Assembly (NCBI GenBank): GCA_965112735.1
Contig: OZ218954.1
Location: 3,534,001 to 3,598,000 of the forward strand
Length of the DNA: 64,000 nucleotides
Reading direction: 5' to 3'
Source: Phaeosaccion multiseriatum
Lineage: Eukaryota; Ochrophyta, other classes
The stretch's first letter is position 1. Each line of letters begins with the position of its first letter. The translations under genes were made by a program, and so were the position numbers. The notes beneath the pieces are model-generated. The model ran no database searches and had not been told where the DNA came from. It was given only the letters and a program-made list of their open reading frames with translations. This document shows, piece after piece, positions 43,201-54,131 of this stretch.

Positions 43201-44226
43201 CCTGCGATGAGCCTGTGTTGCAAGGAAGTAAGTCAATGAGTTACTCATGGTTCTTTAGACCTGTAGAGTACCATCGCATCCTTTCGGTGAGGTGAGAGAT
43301 TCGATTCGATCACGGTGGATGGCAGTCACATCCTTTCCTTTCCGATGGGCCAAGGGGGATGGGAGCAGAGGATGGCAGTGGATGACACACCTGAACATGG
43401 CGAAGACGATAAGTGTAGATGCGTAATACCAATTCGCCGTCGCCATGAGGCCCTCCAGTAGTGCCCCCATGAACAGAAGGAGGGCTCCAAGCTGGAGGTC
43501 TCCACGGGCCCCCAGGCCACTTGAGAGTCACACAACACACGTGCGCATGAAGCAAAAACACACGCACACGGACACACGCACACACGCGTGCACAAACATA
43601 CGTACGAGGGAGGGAGGGAGGGAGGGAGAGAGAGAGAGAGAGATTGCGTTGGTGATTCAGAGCCCCGAGGGAAGGGACTTCGCTTTTGGATTTGGCGCGG
43701 CAGGAGCAAGCAGCCCAGTAGCAGAAGCAGCAGGTGCGTTCAGCTCTTCCTTCCCTCCTTTCTCTCTCCTCTTCCCTCTCCCCTTGCTTGCCCTGTTTGA
43801 GAGTGGCACTTACGTCTCTGTCCTTCCCGTGACATGCGCGCCAATGACAGCCCCGAACGACACTAGCGACACGATGAGACCGCGCAGCGCTGTGCTGTCC
43901 GAGAGGAGCTTGAAGGCACCCCCCACCCCGTCCTCCCCCTTGTCGTCGATCCACAACAGGACGCAGGAGGTTACCCCAATGTCGTAACCAAAGGCGAAGG
44001 AGAGGATATGGACGGTCAGGACCAGCTGCACCACCCGAAGCCACTTGACTCCATCCCAACTATGTCTTGTGTGTCCTTTCCGTCTCGCTCTCTTATTCGG
44101 TCCATCACCAATTGTTACGCTTCGCACGGCCCCAGCTGCTGCCACGGGCCCCTCGCCTTGCTCCAGCGACCCTGACGGGGGGGAATTGGCGGGAAGCAGA
44201 GGCTCCCGTCGCTCTGATGCGACCAT
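40243..44226 (-). CDS. Sugar-porter family MFS transporter
   Basis: Twelve-TM-type hexose/polyol transporter. Exons on the minus strand: 44226-43814, 43519-43391, 43212-43067, 42735-42647, 42536-42300, 41955-41794, 41420-41042, 40932-40720, 40577-40243. Family signatures: TM4 IPTYVGELAPPSIRG; LPQAPSSLILK in place of PESPRWL after TM6; DRFGRK between TM8 and TM9; GPVTWVLMGEIFPPKYRQQA at TM10; VVETAQLSL in place of PETKG. The first cytoplasmic GRR motif is degenerate (GRTETGLGARGD). The central loop is greatly enlarged with Ser/Asn/Glu/Gly-rich sequence (exons 42536-41042). The start at 44226 (MVASERREPLLPA) has an acidic-dileucine-like EPLLP, a possible vacuolar sorting signal. Substrate cannot be told. 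Confidence 0.88.
41514..41735. repeat. (AAGG)n microsatellite, ~220 bp, intronic
   Basis: More than 50 GGAA/AAGG units with one interruption near 41567. It lies in the transporter intron between exons 41955-41794 and 41420-41042. On the coding strand it is the CCTT pyrimidine tract ahead of the acceptor. Confidence 0.95.
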
Positions 44227-44513
44227 CGCAGCTGCCACGTAACCTCCTTGTCCTACTGAAATCAATCAAGCTATTAGGGGAATCGGGGAAGACCTTCCTT
44301 CCTTCCGCCCAGAGACATCATGTACTCGGAGAGAGAAAGCTTCCATCTTCAGGCGTGGTTATTATTGTTCAGTGATGAATGGATGCGCAAGACGGAGGAG
44401 AGGGGAGGGTGAGAGAGAAGGGCCAAAGGAAAGAAGAGAAGAAGGCGAACAGTTACGTTCATTGCCTTAGGAAAAAAAAATCTCGCTCTCTTCTCTATCT
44501 TCCCCGAGTGACC
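44227..44513. promoter_or_regulatory. Divergent intergenic region, MFS / cyclophilin
   Basis: About 287 bp between opposed starts. An ATG at 44379 is in frame with the cyclophilin start at 44514, so the leader could be shorter. No specific element is recognised. Confidence 0.35.
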
Positions 44514-46218
44514 ATGACGTTCTCTAGCCCCACCCGGCGCCTACGGACGGGAGGCTTGAGTAAAACAGGCACCTTATCCGAGACGCTTCAGTTTAAGAGC
44601 ACGACGGAGATCATTCGAGCGAAGGAGCGGCAGGGCAAGGAAGGCGAAGGGGGCGGGACGGATCACGAGGATAACCTTAAGGATCCCGCACTAGGAGTGC
44701 TTGCAGGGGTTGACGACGTGAGTGCTCTGTTTAGGATGAAATGGAGAGAGCCTGTGGAGCGGGCCAGCGTAAGGAGCCCCATACGTCAAATCTCCTCCTC
44801 TTGCCTTGCTCCTTGTTTTGCTTTTTTCTATCCCTTGGACACTGGCTTGGCTAAGTTCGCAGTCAATGCTGTGCAGAAGGAGTCGTCTCCAGATCCTTAC
44901 CCTGACTCTTACCCTGACCCTGACCCCGACCCTGCCCCCCTGTCTCCCTCCCCACTCAGTTTGTCCTGACTACCAAAAAGGCGGGGAACAGCATCATCAA
45001 CGAAGTCTCCATCGTTAAGCCACGTCGGAAAAATCCTATCGTATACCTGGTGAGTGAGCATTTCCCCACCTCCAGGTCTCTCCCCTGCCCCAGGTCTTCC
45101 TTCCCCTGGCCCTTTGGGTCAAGTCTCGCCTTACCTACCCTGTGACCCTCGCTCCCTCCCTCCCTCCCTCCCTCTCTCCTCCCTCTCGCCCGCTATCCCT
45201 CGCTCTCTTCTCTCTTCTCTCGTCTGCCCTTTGCCTTGCTCTGCCTTACCGTGGGTCCCTAAAATCTTTTCTAAAAGGATGTCCTCATCGCGGGTGACTA
45301 CGTCGGACGGTTGACGATGGAGGTCAGTTTCAGCTTCCGTTTTCATTCCTTGGGTAGCGCTGTCCTCCTCTCTGCCCCACCATCTTGCCTTTCCCCGGAC
45401 TTCTCTCAAAAGCAAACGCTCTCAATATCTTTCTCTTCCTCCCTCCGTCCATGATTACGTAAATCTTAGGTTTCCTCCCCTTCCCCACACCCTCTCTCTC
45501 GGTTCTCGCCCACGCCCCTCCCTCCTCCCTCCCCCCCTCCTCTGCGGTGCAGCTGCGAGCAGATATTGTACCCCGCACGGCGGAGAACTTCCGAGTGCTC
45601 TTTACAGGGGAGAAAGGCTTCTCCAGAGAAGGCGTTAAGCTCAGCTACGAAGGATCCACCATTCACAGGGTAATCAAGGTGAGTGAGTGAGTGAGTGAGT
45701 GAGTGAGTGAGGGAGGGAGGGAGGGAGGGAGGGAGGGAGGGAGGGAGGGACGGAGTGAGGGTGTCAAACTCAGCTCCGAAGGATCCGCCATTTACATCCA
45801 TTCACAGGGTGACTAGGACGGGGTGGGGATGCCTCCTCTGTACTTCACTACATGACACGAGTTCGATCAGTCCATACAAGAGAGGCAGTAGGAGAGGGAG
45901 AAACTCGTTTGGCTTTGCGATTGGCTTTCTCAGTTCACTTGCTTGCCTTAACAGACTCCCCCTCTCACCATCTCTCCCTGCCTGCTCCCTCCCTCCCTTC
46001 CTCCCCTCCCTCCTCCCGTGTATCACCAACAGGACAACATGATCCAGTTAGGAGACATCGCCGCAAATGACGGGTCCGGCAAGCTCAGCGCAGTGGAGGG
46101 GCAGGGGCCCTTTGAGGATGAGAATTTCCTCCTCAGACATGTAGGCCCTGGAGTGCTGTCCTGCTCCAACAGCGGACCGAACAGCAACACCTCGCAGGTG
46201 AAGTATGGGGTGGGTAGG

Positions 46219-46281
<63 letters not shown>

Positions 46282-47692
46282 TGTGTGTGTGTGTGTGTAT
46301 GTGTGTGAGTGAGTGTGTATTCGTGTGTGTCAGTGCGTGTGTGAATGTGTGCGTGAGTGTGAGTTTGTGTATGTGTGTGTTTGCGTGTGTGTATATGTGC
46401 GTGGGTACCCCTGCAGGAGCTCGCCCGCAGCTCCAGGGTCTCCTCCGGGGAGGAAGGGAAGAGAAAGGAAAAGAGGCTATGGAGGGAGAGGGGAGCGAGA
46501 GGGAGAGGGAGACAGGGGTAGAGGTTGTCGCTAGAGGACCTTGCTCGTTAGTATCCATCTATCGCGTCGTACAGAGGCTCCACCTTTCTCATATCTCCTG
46601 ACTGTTTTCAATCTATTCCACCAACCGTTGTACTTGCTTGCTTGTACGACAACTGTGATGATTGATGACCATGATGGATGGTTTCCAGTTCTGCATTACC
46701 ACGGTCGTGACTCGGTGGCGGGACGAGAGGCATATGGTGTTCGGCTGCCTGGTGGATCAGGTACGGTTGGCAGGAATGGATGGCAGTGAATGGGGTGGGT
46801 GAGTGGATGGCAGTGGATGGGTTTAGAGGGGTGGGGTAGAGGCGGGGGGTATGACAGTGGGAGGGGATGGCAGTGGATGGGGAGGGATGGGTGCAGGGGT
46901 GGAGTGGAGGAAGTACCTCCAAACCATTGCGCATCTGTTTGGGAATATAATTGAGGCTGGAATTTCGAATCGACATCGAGGGTCGACATTGAGGATCGAC
47001 ATTGAGGATCGGCACTTTGTTTGGCTGTGGACACCTGTTGTGTAGGCCCCGATGACTGCCATCCATCGGAATCTAACGATGATTGGACGTACACAACACT
47101 GACTTACGACGCACACGCAAACACAACACATACGCATACGCACACACATGCATGCACACACGGCACCAACAGGAGAGCTACAATTTGCTGTACCGCATCG
47201 AATCCCTCGGCACCGACACCACGGCTCCGGCCACCACCATCTCGGTAAGTAAGACCACGCCAGCCAGGCGGGTAGGTAGGTAGGTAGGTAGGTAGGTAGG
47301 TAGGTAGGTAGGTAGGTAGGTAGGTAGGTGGGTAGGTAGGTAGGTAGGTAGGTAGGTAGGTAGGCAGACAGGCAGACAGGCAGAAGTTAGTCAGGCGAGC
47401 GGGTGGGCAGGCAGGTAGGCAGATAGGCAGGCAGGTAGGCAGGCAGGTAGGCAGGCAGGCAAGCAGGCAGGCAAGCAAATCACCGAAAAGCGCAAGGAGT
47501 GCTGGTGGAATGAAGGTGGAAGAAGGATGAAATGAAAGAAGGGGCAAAGAAAATGAGGATGGAGTAAGGGTGCTTCGTAGTGGGGGGTGGTGTGCTGTGG
47601 TACCATGGAAGGCATTTGCTCCATCCCTTCTCATCTCTCCACCTGCTCTCTCCATGCCCTTTCAGATAGCCGAAAGCGGCCAGCTGATGTGA
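44514..47692 (+). CDS. Divergent cyclophilin-type peptidyl-prolyl isomerase
   Basis: Exons: 44514-44717, 44960-45049, 45278-45322, 45553-45678, 46033-46197, 46689-46760, 47173-47244, 47666-47692; all phases are zero. An N-terminal extension of ~95 residues without a clear signal precedes the fold. Cyclophilin blocks in order: [101 protein letters not shown]. Compared with cyclophilin A, the catalytic Arg (HRV), Gln63, Trp121 and His126 equivalents are kept, but Phe60 becomes Asn, Phe113 Cys and Ala101 Ser. Activity may be low or the specificity changed. An in-frame upstream ATG at 44379 would lengthen the protein by 45 residues. Confidence 0.85.
46218..46345. repeat. (GT)n microsatellite, intronic
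   Basis: About 30 GT units followed by degenerate GTGTGAGT variants in the cyclophilin intron between exons 46033-46197 and 46689-46760. Confidence 0.93.
47270..47365. repeat. (GGTA)n microsatellite, intronic
   Basis: About 22 GGTA units followed by GGCA-type variants to ~47470, in the last cyclophilin intron. Each unit contains GTAG, so the tract is dense in GT and AG dinucleotides around the donor at 47245. Confidence 0.95.
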
Positions 47693-49047
47693 TGGCACGA
47701 TTCGATTTGACGCAGAGCTGCCTGGCCTTCCGCAGCCGTTCGCTCAGTCGATCAGTCGATGAGTCGATCAGTCTCTCACTCACAGAGCACTCTACGCGTC
47801 AACCCCGAGTTGGCACAGCAAAGCCAGCGCTGTGTTCGCTTATAAGCGAGGCGTGGTGGAGAGAGTGAGTGTGTGTGTGAGAGAGGGAGACAGAGATACA
47901 CACACATTCACGGAGAGAGAGAGAGACGGAGAGATAAAGACAGAGAGAGACGGACAGAGACAGAGACCGCCAGAGAGAAATAGAGAGAGAGTGCTGTGGG
48001 CATACACCTTCGTGCAGCAGCAAGCAGCTCTCGGCCGTGGGGGCTCTCGCGCAGCTGCTCCTTCGGGCTGCTGCTGCTCTCCCTGGATGCAATTGCTTGA
48101 GTCAAGGCTCAGGGCGATTGCTTAGGGCAAGGCTCAGGGCTTGTGTGCTTGAGTCAAGGCTCAGCACCTCAGCACCGGGGACAGCACAGGACCGGCCCAG
48201 TCCAGCCAAATGACACGCCACATAAGGATGACGGGGGGGGACGGGGTTGGAGCCCGCCAGCCCGCCACCTGCCTTCGGAGCTTGGCAGTACCGGTTTCCG
48301 CCACACCTATATATCACCAGTTGCTGCTGCTGTGCTGCTTGTGAATGGGCTGCCGGCTGCCCGCCCGAGCCGCTGCGGCGCAGTAGAGACAGCCCAGGAA
48401 CATGCGTGACTGCTGGTAGGGGGCCTGGGTGGATCGGGCCTGCATCCGTATGCACTCTCCTGACACCAAGCACTTCTGGGCTGCTCACGCGTTGTGGGGA
48501 ATGCCTGGTGGGTGGGATGTCTGCCGACGCGCGATAAACTTCGGTGAAAGCCACAGAAGGGTTTTGCGGCTCTTTCCAGAGGGCCTTGTACCGGAGTAAC
48601 CAGCTTGGAGGGGAGAGAGGGTGAAAGAGCGAAAGAAAGAGAGGAGAGAGGAGAGCGAGAGAGGGAGAAAGAGGGAGAGAAAGGGAGAGAGAGCAGGAGA
48701 GAGAGAAAGAGCGAGGGAGAGCTTCAATTGGAGCAGTGGGACTGTGTGGTTGTTCAGGAGGGGCAATTGTCGATTGCCTCCATCTGTGACTCCGCCTCCG
48801 TATGCATATCGCACGAGCCCCTAGCGCCGTCCCAAGTGGGTCATCGCACCCCACTCATTGGCAGCACTTCTAACATACACAATGTAATAAATGTATACAG
48901 GTAATGGCATGCACACATTTAATCGCATGCAATGATGGGCGTTTCTCAGGGGGGGGGCTAACTATTAGATGTACTAAAGTCATGTGTACGTCAATGGCGC
49001 AATGATGGGTACTGCTCAGGGCGGGCTAAGCATACGATGTGCAATAC
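47693..49047. other. Gene-poor region, purine-rich repeats
   Basis: 47865-48000 and 48600-48725 are GAGA-rich. 48090-48170 has a small repeat of GTCAAGGCTCAG type. 48308 carries a TATATCACCAGTTGCTG motif. 48888-49047 has two loose ~80-bp repeats around ATGATGGGCGTTTCTCAG / ATGATGGGTACTGCTCAG. No conserved gene is seen. Confidence 0.5.
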
Positions 49048-49254
49048 TCATGTATACAGTTAATGGCATGTTGGAAAAAAAAAGAAATGGTTGAAGCCGT
49101 CCAACCTGCTAACCTCTCATGTATACAGTTAATGGCATGTTGGGAAAAATAGAAATGGTCGAAGCCGTCCAACCTGCTAACCTCTCATGTATACAGTTAA
49201 TGGCATGTTGGGAAAAAAAGAAATGGTCGAAGCCGTCCAACCTGCTAACGTTAA
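49048..49254. repeat. Tandem repeat, 3 x 68-69 bp
   Basis: TCATGTATACAGTTAATGGC starts at 49048, 49117 and 49185. Units contain GAAATGGT(T/C)GAAGCCGTCC and AACCTGCTAACCTC. The array ends 35 bp from the 3' end of ankyrin copy 4, roughly where that gene loses its normal C-terminal tail. Confidence 0.92.
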
Positions 49255-49288
49255 CCTTTGCAAGGGCTTGACTTATGCGATGTTTCCC

Positions 49289-51258
49289 TCATTTAGCCAG
49301 CTCGAAGCCGTACAGAGTCATGAGCGCCTTCACCTCCCTCGACATGGCCTCCATACAGAAGAAGTCCGCTGCCTGCAGAGCCTGCTGCGCTCTTACCTCG
49401 TCAAACAGCATTTCGTGCTTCCTCTTTCTCTTTCCGACTGCCCCCCCACTACTCCCTCTGTCTCCTCCGCTATCACTGCCACCGCCCGTCTCAGAAGTTG
49501 TGCTGCTGCTATTGATGCCGGACCTACTCTCTGTGCTCAGCAGCCCACGACGCCCTCGGGTAAGCAGGCTCTTGACGCTACCCGTCGTGACGAACTGCAC
49601 CACAGCCGCAAAGCCCTCCTCGGTAAAGTCCACTCCGTCAAACGTCACCTCCACCTCGTCCTTGGCCTTGCCCTTGATACCCATGAAGCCACGCCCCGCC
49701 GGGTCCAGCATGGTGGGGAGACTGCCTGACGCCGTGTCATGCCTGTCCGAGCCGTCAGAGCTCCCTCCCTCCCCGTCAGTTTTGTTCATCAGCAGTTCCA
49801 TCAGGGGTATGCTCAGTGTGTACGGCGTCTCCCTGCTCTTCCCCGTTGTCCTGTCTACCAAGCGCACTCGCACCACACGGCCCTCCTTGGCGGCCTCAGT
49901 ATAGGCAGAGCCGGAAGAGATGTGTCCAGCTATGGTGTTGCAAACGCGGTCAGAGGCAGATAGTGCCGCTCGATCTTTACTCCAGGACGCGGTGATGACA
50001 TCCCCACAATCGCTCTCTCCAGCCAAGGCCATGACTGGCTTGGTGACGGCAGCGCCCATCTCCAGCAGGAGTGCCGCCACCTTCTCCCTATCTTTCTGTG
50101 CGCCTTTCAGACCGTGCCTCTCAAGCACTCCTAGGCAGTGGGCGTTCATGCACACCATCAAGGGGCTGCTCCTCGTGGAGGTCAGCGCATCGACCTCAGC
50201 CCCAGCCTCCAACAGGAGGTACGCAAGCCTCACGCTGCCCAATGCCGCTGCCAGATGAAGGGGTGTAATGTTGCCGTCTCGCTTGGCGTTCACATTGGCT
50301 CCTGCGTCGATCAGCTCGGCCGCAATGTCCATTCTCTCGAACTTCAGGGCACTGTGGAGCGGCGTGTTCTTACTGGAATCAAAAGCATCGAGGGAGGCTC
50401 CGAGGCGGATGAGCGCCTTCACACAGGTGGACATGCCCTTCATAGCAGCGAAGTGCAGAGGAGTGCGCTGATCAGAGGCCTTCGCGTCCACCTCCAGCCC
50501 TCGACGGAAGAGGACGTCGATAAGTTCACTGTGACCGGCAGCAGCGGCCTTGTGCATGAGAGAGCAGCCGAACTGGTCCTTCACGTTCAAATCAGCTCCT
50601 GCCTCTAGCAGCAAGGACAGGGCCTCCAATCTCCCGTCTGTGCTGCCAGAACTTCCCTCACAGCAGTGCTGGGCTGGTGTGGTACTATCGCGTCTTTCGT
50701 CTACCTCGGCCCCGGCCTTGAGAAGCATGCTCACTGACTCGGCACAACCGGCTTTTGCGGCACTCCACAAGGCGAGACTGTCCTTCACCCTGGCCTCATG
50801 CTTCAAAAGGTACGACACGATCGTGGGGTGACTTGTACCTCCGGACTTGCCACCCGCAGCTTGAGCCAAGGGCACAAAGGACTCGTAATTACGTTTGTTC
50901 ACATCTGCGCCTTCCTCCACGAGCCCCTGCACCAACCCGAAGTGCCCATGCAACGCCGCTTGGGACAGCGGAAAGTCTCTCTCACCCAACCCTCCTCCTC
51001 CTCCTCTTCCCCCATTAACGTCCAGCCCGTAATCCTTCAACAGCTTTACGCTTCCCCTCATCTGCACCCCCTTGTCCTCCATGGCCTCTTTCTCCGCGAG
51101 CGCGTGAAGAGGTTTAGGGTGTTTCTTCAGCGATTTAAAGTCGACTGAGGAGAGCACGGCTGCCAGCACGAGCGATAGCTCGTCTACGCCAACGCCCCTC
51201 CCCCCCTCGCTGCTGCTCCCATCAACCCACTCTTAATGCGCTGCAGCGCCACATTCAT
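49289..51258 (-). pseudogene. Ankyrin/BTB-like copy 4, frameshifted at the N-terminus and C-terminally shortened
   Basis: Same family as the tandem copies, opposite strand. The intact frame runs from about 51190 to 49289 (about 626 residues) with the full ankyrin set and BTB-like part. The expected start ATG at 51258 (MNVALQRIKSGLMG) is in a different frame; the two are separated in a G7 run near 51198-51204 (minus strand). One base inserted or lost there breaks the reading frame. The next in-frame Met lies after the first ankyrin repeat (MEDKGVQMRGSVKLL). The C-terminus stops after TLYGFELAK, lacking the basic tail seen in the other four. Either a young pseudogene, a shorter functional gene, or a homopolymer sequencing error. 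Confidence 0.7.
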
Positions 51259-51779
51259 CGCCTCCGTATGGCGCTCCTTCGCCACTTTCATCGCCTCCCT
51301 ATACCTACAATAATTCATCGTGTAATTCATGTAGAGGAGAAGGAGGAAAGAAAGAGGGGAAAAGGGAAGGGTACAGGGTAGGGTATAGAAGTAGAAGGAG
51401 CAGTAGCTTATAGCAAGTCGTTTTCTTAAAGTACCCTTGCTTATAGTAGGGGGGGGGGGGTCTACAACTGGGAGGGGAGGGATTCGGGAGGGGAGAACCA
51501 AAAAAAAATGTTACGTGGCTCCATTACGTAAGAGTTGGTCGTCTGAGCATTTTTTATCCCTTTTGTGAGAAGAGAGAAGAGACAAGTAAAAAAACGCTTT
51601 GCTGCACAGATTGCCTTAGGAAGTGGACGGAAAGAAACGGCACTGGCCCTATTCAGCAAGGCGCTAGAAATCAACCCTTTTTGAGCGTCCACTTTCTTCT
51701 GTGCCTTTTGCGCTGGGCAATAGAGGAGCAATCGAATTGGTGTCCATCCCACGCGGCAGCACAGCACCACCGCTCCGTC
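51259..51779. promoter_or_regulatory. Divergent intergenic region, ankyrin copy 4 / NDUFA6
   Basis: About 520 bp between opposed genes. 51250-51300 (minus) holds an in-frame duplicated GAGGCGATGAA(A/T)GTGGCG. No other gene is seen. Confidence 0.4.
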
Positions 51780-52603
51780 ATGGCGACTGTCAATGGCATG
51801 AGCAACGCCCTGAAGCTGTCGAAGAACTACGGTCCCAGAGCAGCAGTAGATCTCTACCGGAAGAGCGTGCGTGTGCTGCCTCGGGTGTTGTCCATCTATT
51901 GCCTGAACGACATTTCGGTCCCAGAGGTAAGAAGTCGAGGTACCTACCCAGTGGGCTGAGTATGTCATTGTATGGGGGGTTTCGGGGCGTACCTTGTAGG
52001 CAGGCTGATTGCAGAGCCACCCTTGGGCCTCGCTGCCGGAAAAATGACTTGGGTCAGTTATCATCATGGGCCTTTGGGCCTTGCCCTCCCCTTTATCACA
52101 TGTCTGCACGCGCCAAGACTCACCCCGCTGCTTCTCCCGTGGACCTTCCTCCGTGTCTGTCTTCCTTCTGCTGTCTCAAATTGCCACCGTTCCTCCGTCT
52201 CCCTCAAACCCCTCCTCCCTCGACCCCCCCCTCTCCCCGGCTTTCCCCTCCCTCCCACCCCACCCCTACTCCACAACCAACAACCAACAACACACACATA
52301 CGCAAACAACACAAACAAACAAACAACCTATCAACCAACCACCACCAACAACAGGGCCGGAGAGCTCTCGCCAACCTCTTCCGAGCCAACGCCAACGTCA
52401 AGGACAAGGGCATTCAGCACCACATGATTGTGAAAGGCTACATGGAGCTGGAAGAGACACTTATGCAGTATAAACAAAAGTCGCACCTCATGTACCTGCT
52501 TGGGGAGCCCGCGGCGGACAGCAGTCTGCGGCTGCCCCAGGGCAAGGAGGACTTCTCACAAAAGTTCGTCAAGGGCAGACGACTGACTCGCGAGCTGTCT
52601 TGA
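51780..52603 (+). CDS. NDUFA6: NADH dehydrogenase (complex I) subunit NDUFA6/B14, LYR family
   Basis: Accessory subunit of mitochondrial complex I that binds the acyl carrier protein through its LYR motif. Exons 51780-51926 and 52355-52603. The LYR motif is in AVDLYRKSVRVLPRVLSIYC and the conserved downstream Phe in LANLFRANANV. The block HHMIVKGYMELEETLMQYKQ then KSHLMYLLGE matches the NDUFA6 signature (VIKGKIELEET, WKQRTHVM in animals); GKEDFSQKFVKGRR ends the conserved part. About 131 residues, the normal family size. The intron (51927-52354) is pyrimidine- then AAC-rich. The 3' flank carries a duplicated version of the end of exon 2. Confidence 0.93.
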
Positions 52604-53369
52604 GATGGGCAGGCATATGGGCAGATGTATGACAGGCATATGGACAGGCTGCCCAAGGGCAAGGAGGGCTTTGCAGAGGAGCTTGTCAAGGGCGGACGAC
52701 TGACTTGAGATGAGCAGGCATATGGGCGGGCAGGCAGGCATACGGGCGCTAGGGGCAGACGTGAGCTGGTGAAGATAGACGGGCAGGCAGGCGTATGCGC
52801 GGGCAGGTAGTCATGTGGGTAGACGCTCCTGAGCTCGGGAGAAAGTAGCCAAGCCACGGGTAGGCAGGCGTATGGGCAGCAGCGTCGCGCATGGGCATAC
52901 GCGAGGCATAAAGGCAACAGGGAGGCGTGTGGGCAGCAGGGAGGCATATGGGCAGCAGGGAGGCAGGCAGGCGTATGTGCGTCCCCATGGAGGAGGCAGT
53001 TTATAGGAGGTAGTGATGATTGATGTAGGTACGGTAATAGTAATGTAAAGCAACTTTAGACCTCGGCTCGATGCTGTCTTTCATTTCACTCTTTTGTTTC
53101 CCCCTCTGCTGCTCGCGACGACGGCTCTCCCCCCGTGAGGGAAAAGGACTTACCACTCCTGCGGCGTGCGTTGTCCGTTCTTCAGGTGACGGACGGACGG
53201 ACACACAGACAGATGGACAGCCAACCAAACAGACGCGTTGTCTCCGAGGGTGGGCTCTATCTAGACGGAGGCCGGGGTGGCACTCGACACAGCACTACTC
53301 AAGAGGCTGGAGAGGGGAGAGGGGACACTATACACACATCGTGTATGTGCAGGACAGAGCATCTCGCCC

Positions 53370-53418
<49 letters not shown>

Positions 53419-53432
53419 GCTGTCTGTCTGTG

Positions 53433-53465
<33 letters not shown>

Positions 53466-53863
53466 TTCTCTCTTTCTTTCTACTACGTCGTACTGGTAAT
53501 ATTTATATTATGTACGTAGTACAAAGCTCCCACCAACAGGGAGAGGGAGGGGGGGGCATCTGAGACCGTTACTTCCCACTCGCAGCAGCAGCAGCAGCAG
53601 CAGTAGCAGCAATTGGTGATACAGCAGCACCCTTGGCCCCACTGACAAACGCCCTGTTCGAGTAGAGCACAAGACGCCGTGCGGTCCAGCGCATCCGCGG
53701 CACGACATAAAATATGGCGATAATATCGATATCAATGTCGATATCAATGAGCTCTATTCCATTTCTTGGGGTCTCTGAGACTCTGAGAGACTGCCCACCG
53801 CCCACCCTTTACGTCTCCGGTCTCTGGACCAGAGGGATCCGCTTCCCCCTTTCACCCGTCCTT
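52604..53863. other. NDUFA6 3' flank with repeats
   Basis: 52604-52700 repeats the last coding segment (see findings). 52610-52990 carries many GGCAGGCATATGGGCAG variants. 53376-53462 is a (CTGT)n tract. 53606-53630 carries GCAATTGGTGATACAGCAGC. 53565-53710 encodes on the minus strand a short alanine-rich frame with no recognised family. No gene is supported. Confidence 0.5.
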
Positions 53864-54071
53864 CTAAGGCTGTTGGTCATCCGCAGCGGCTTGCGGGGTG
53901 ATGCCTGCGTCGGAGTAAGGCGTGCACTTTCGCTCCTTGGCGGCCAGTCGCCCCGTCTCCGTTATGACCGTGACCTGTGGCATACACACATTAGCAACCA
54001 ACATACAAGCACCGCAGTTGGTGATACAGCACCGGCATCGGGAGGGGGAGCAAGGGAGGGACACGAGAGAG

Positions 54072-54131
<60 letters not shown>

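Noticed and set aside
46019-46032. TATCACCAAC as an ordinary branch-point sequence
   Set aside because: The candidate adenosine is only about three bases from the acceptor AG, and the same motif also follows donors in reverse orientation.
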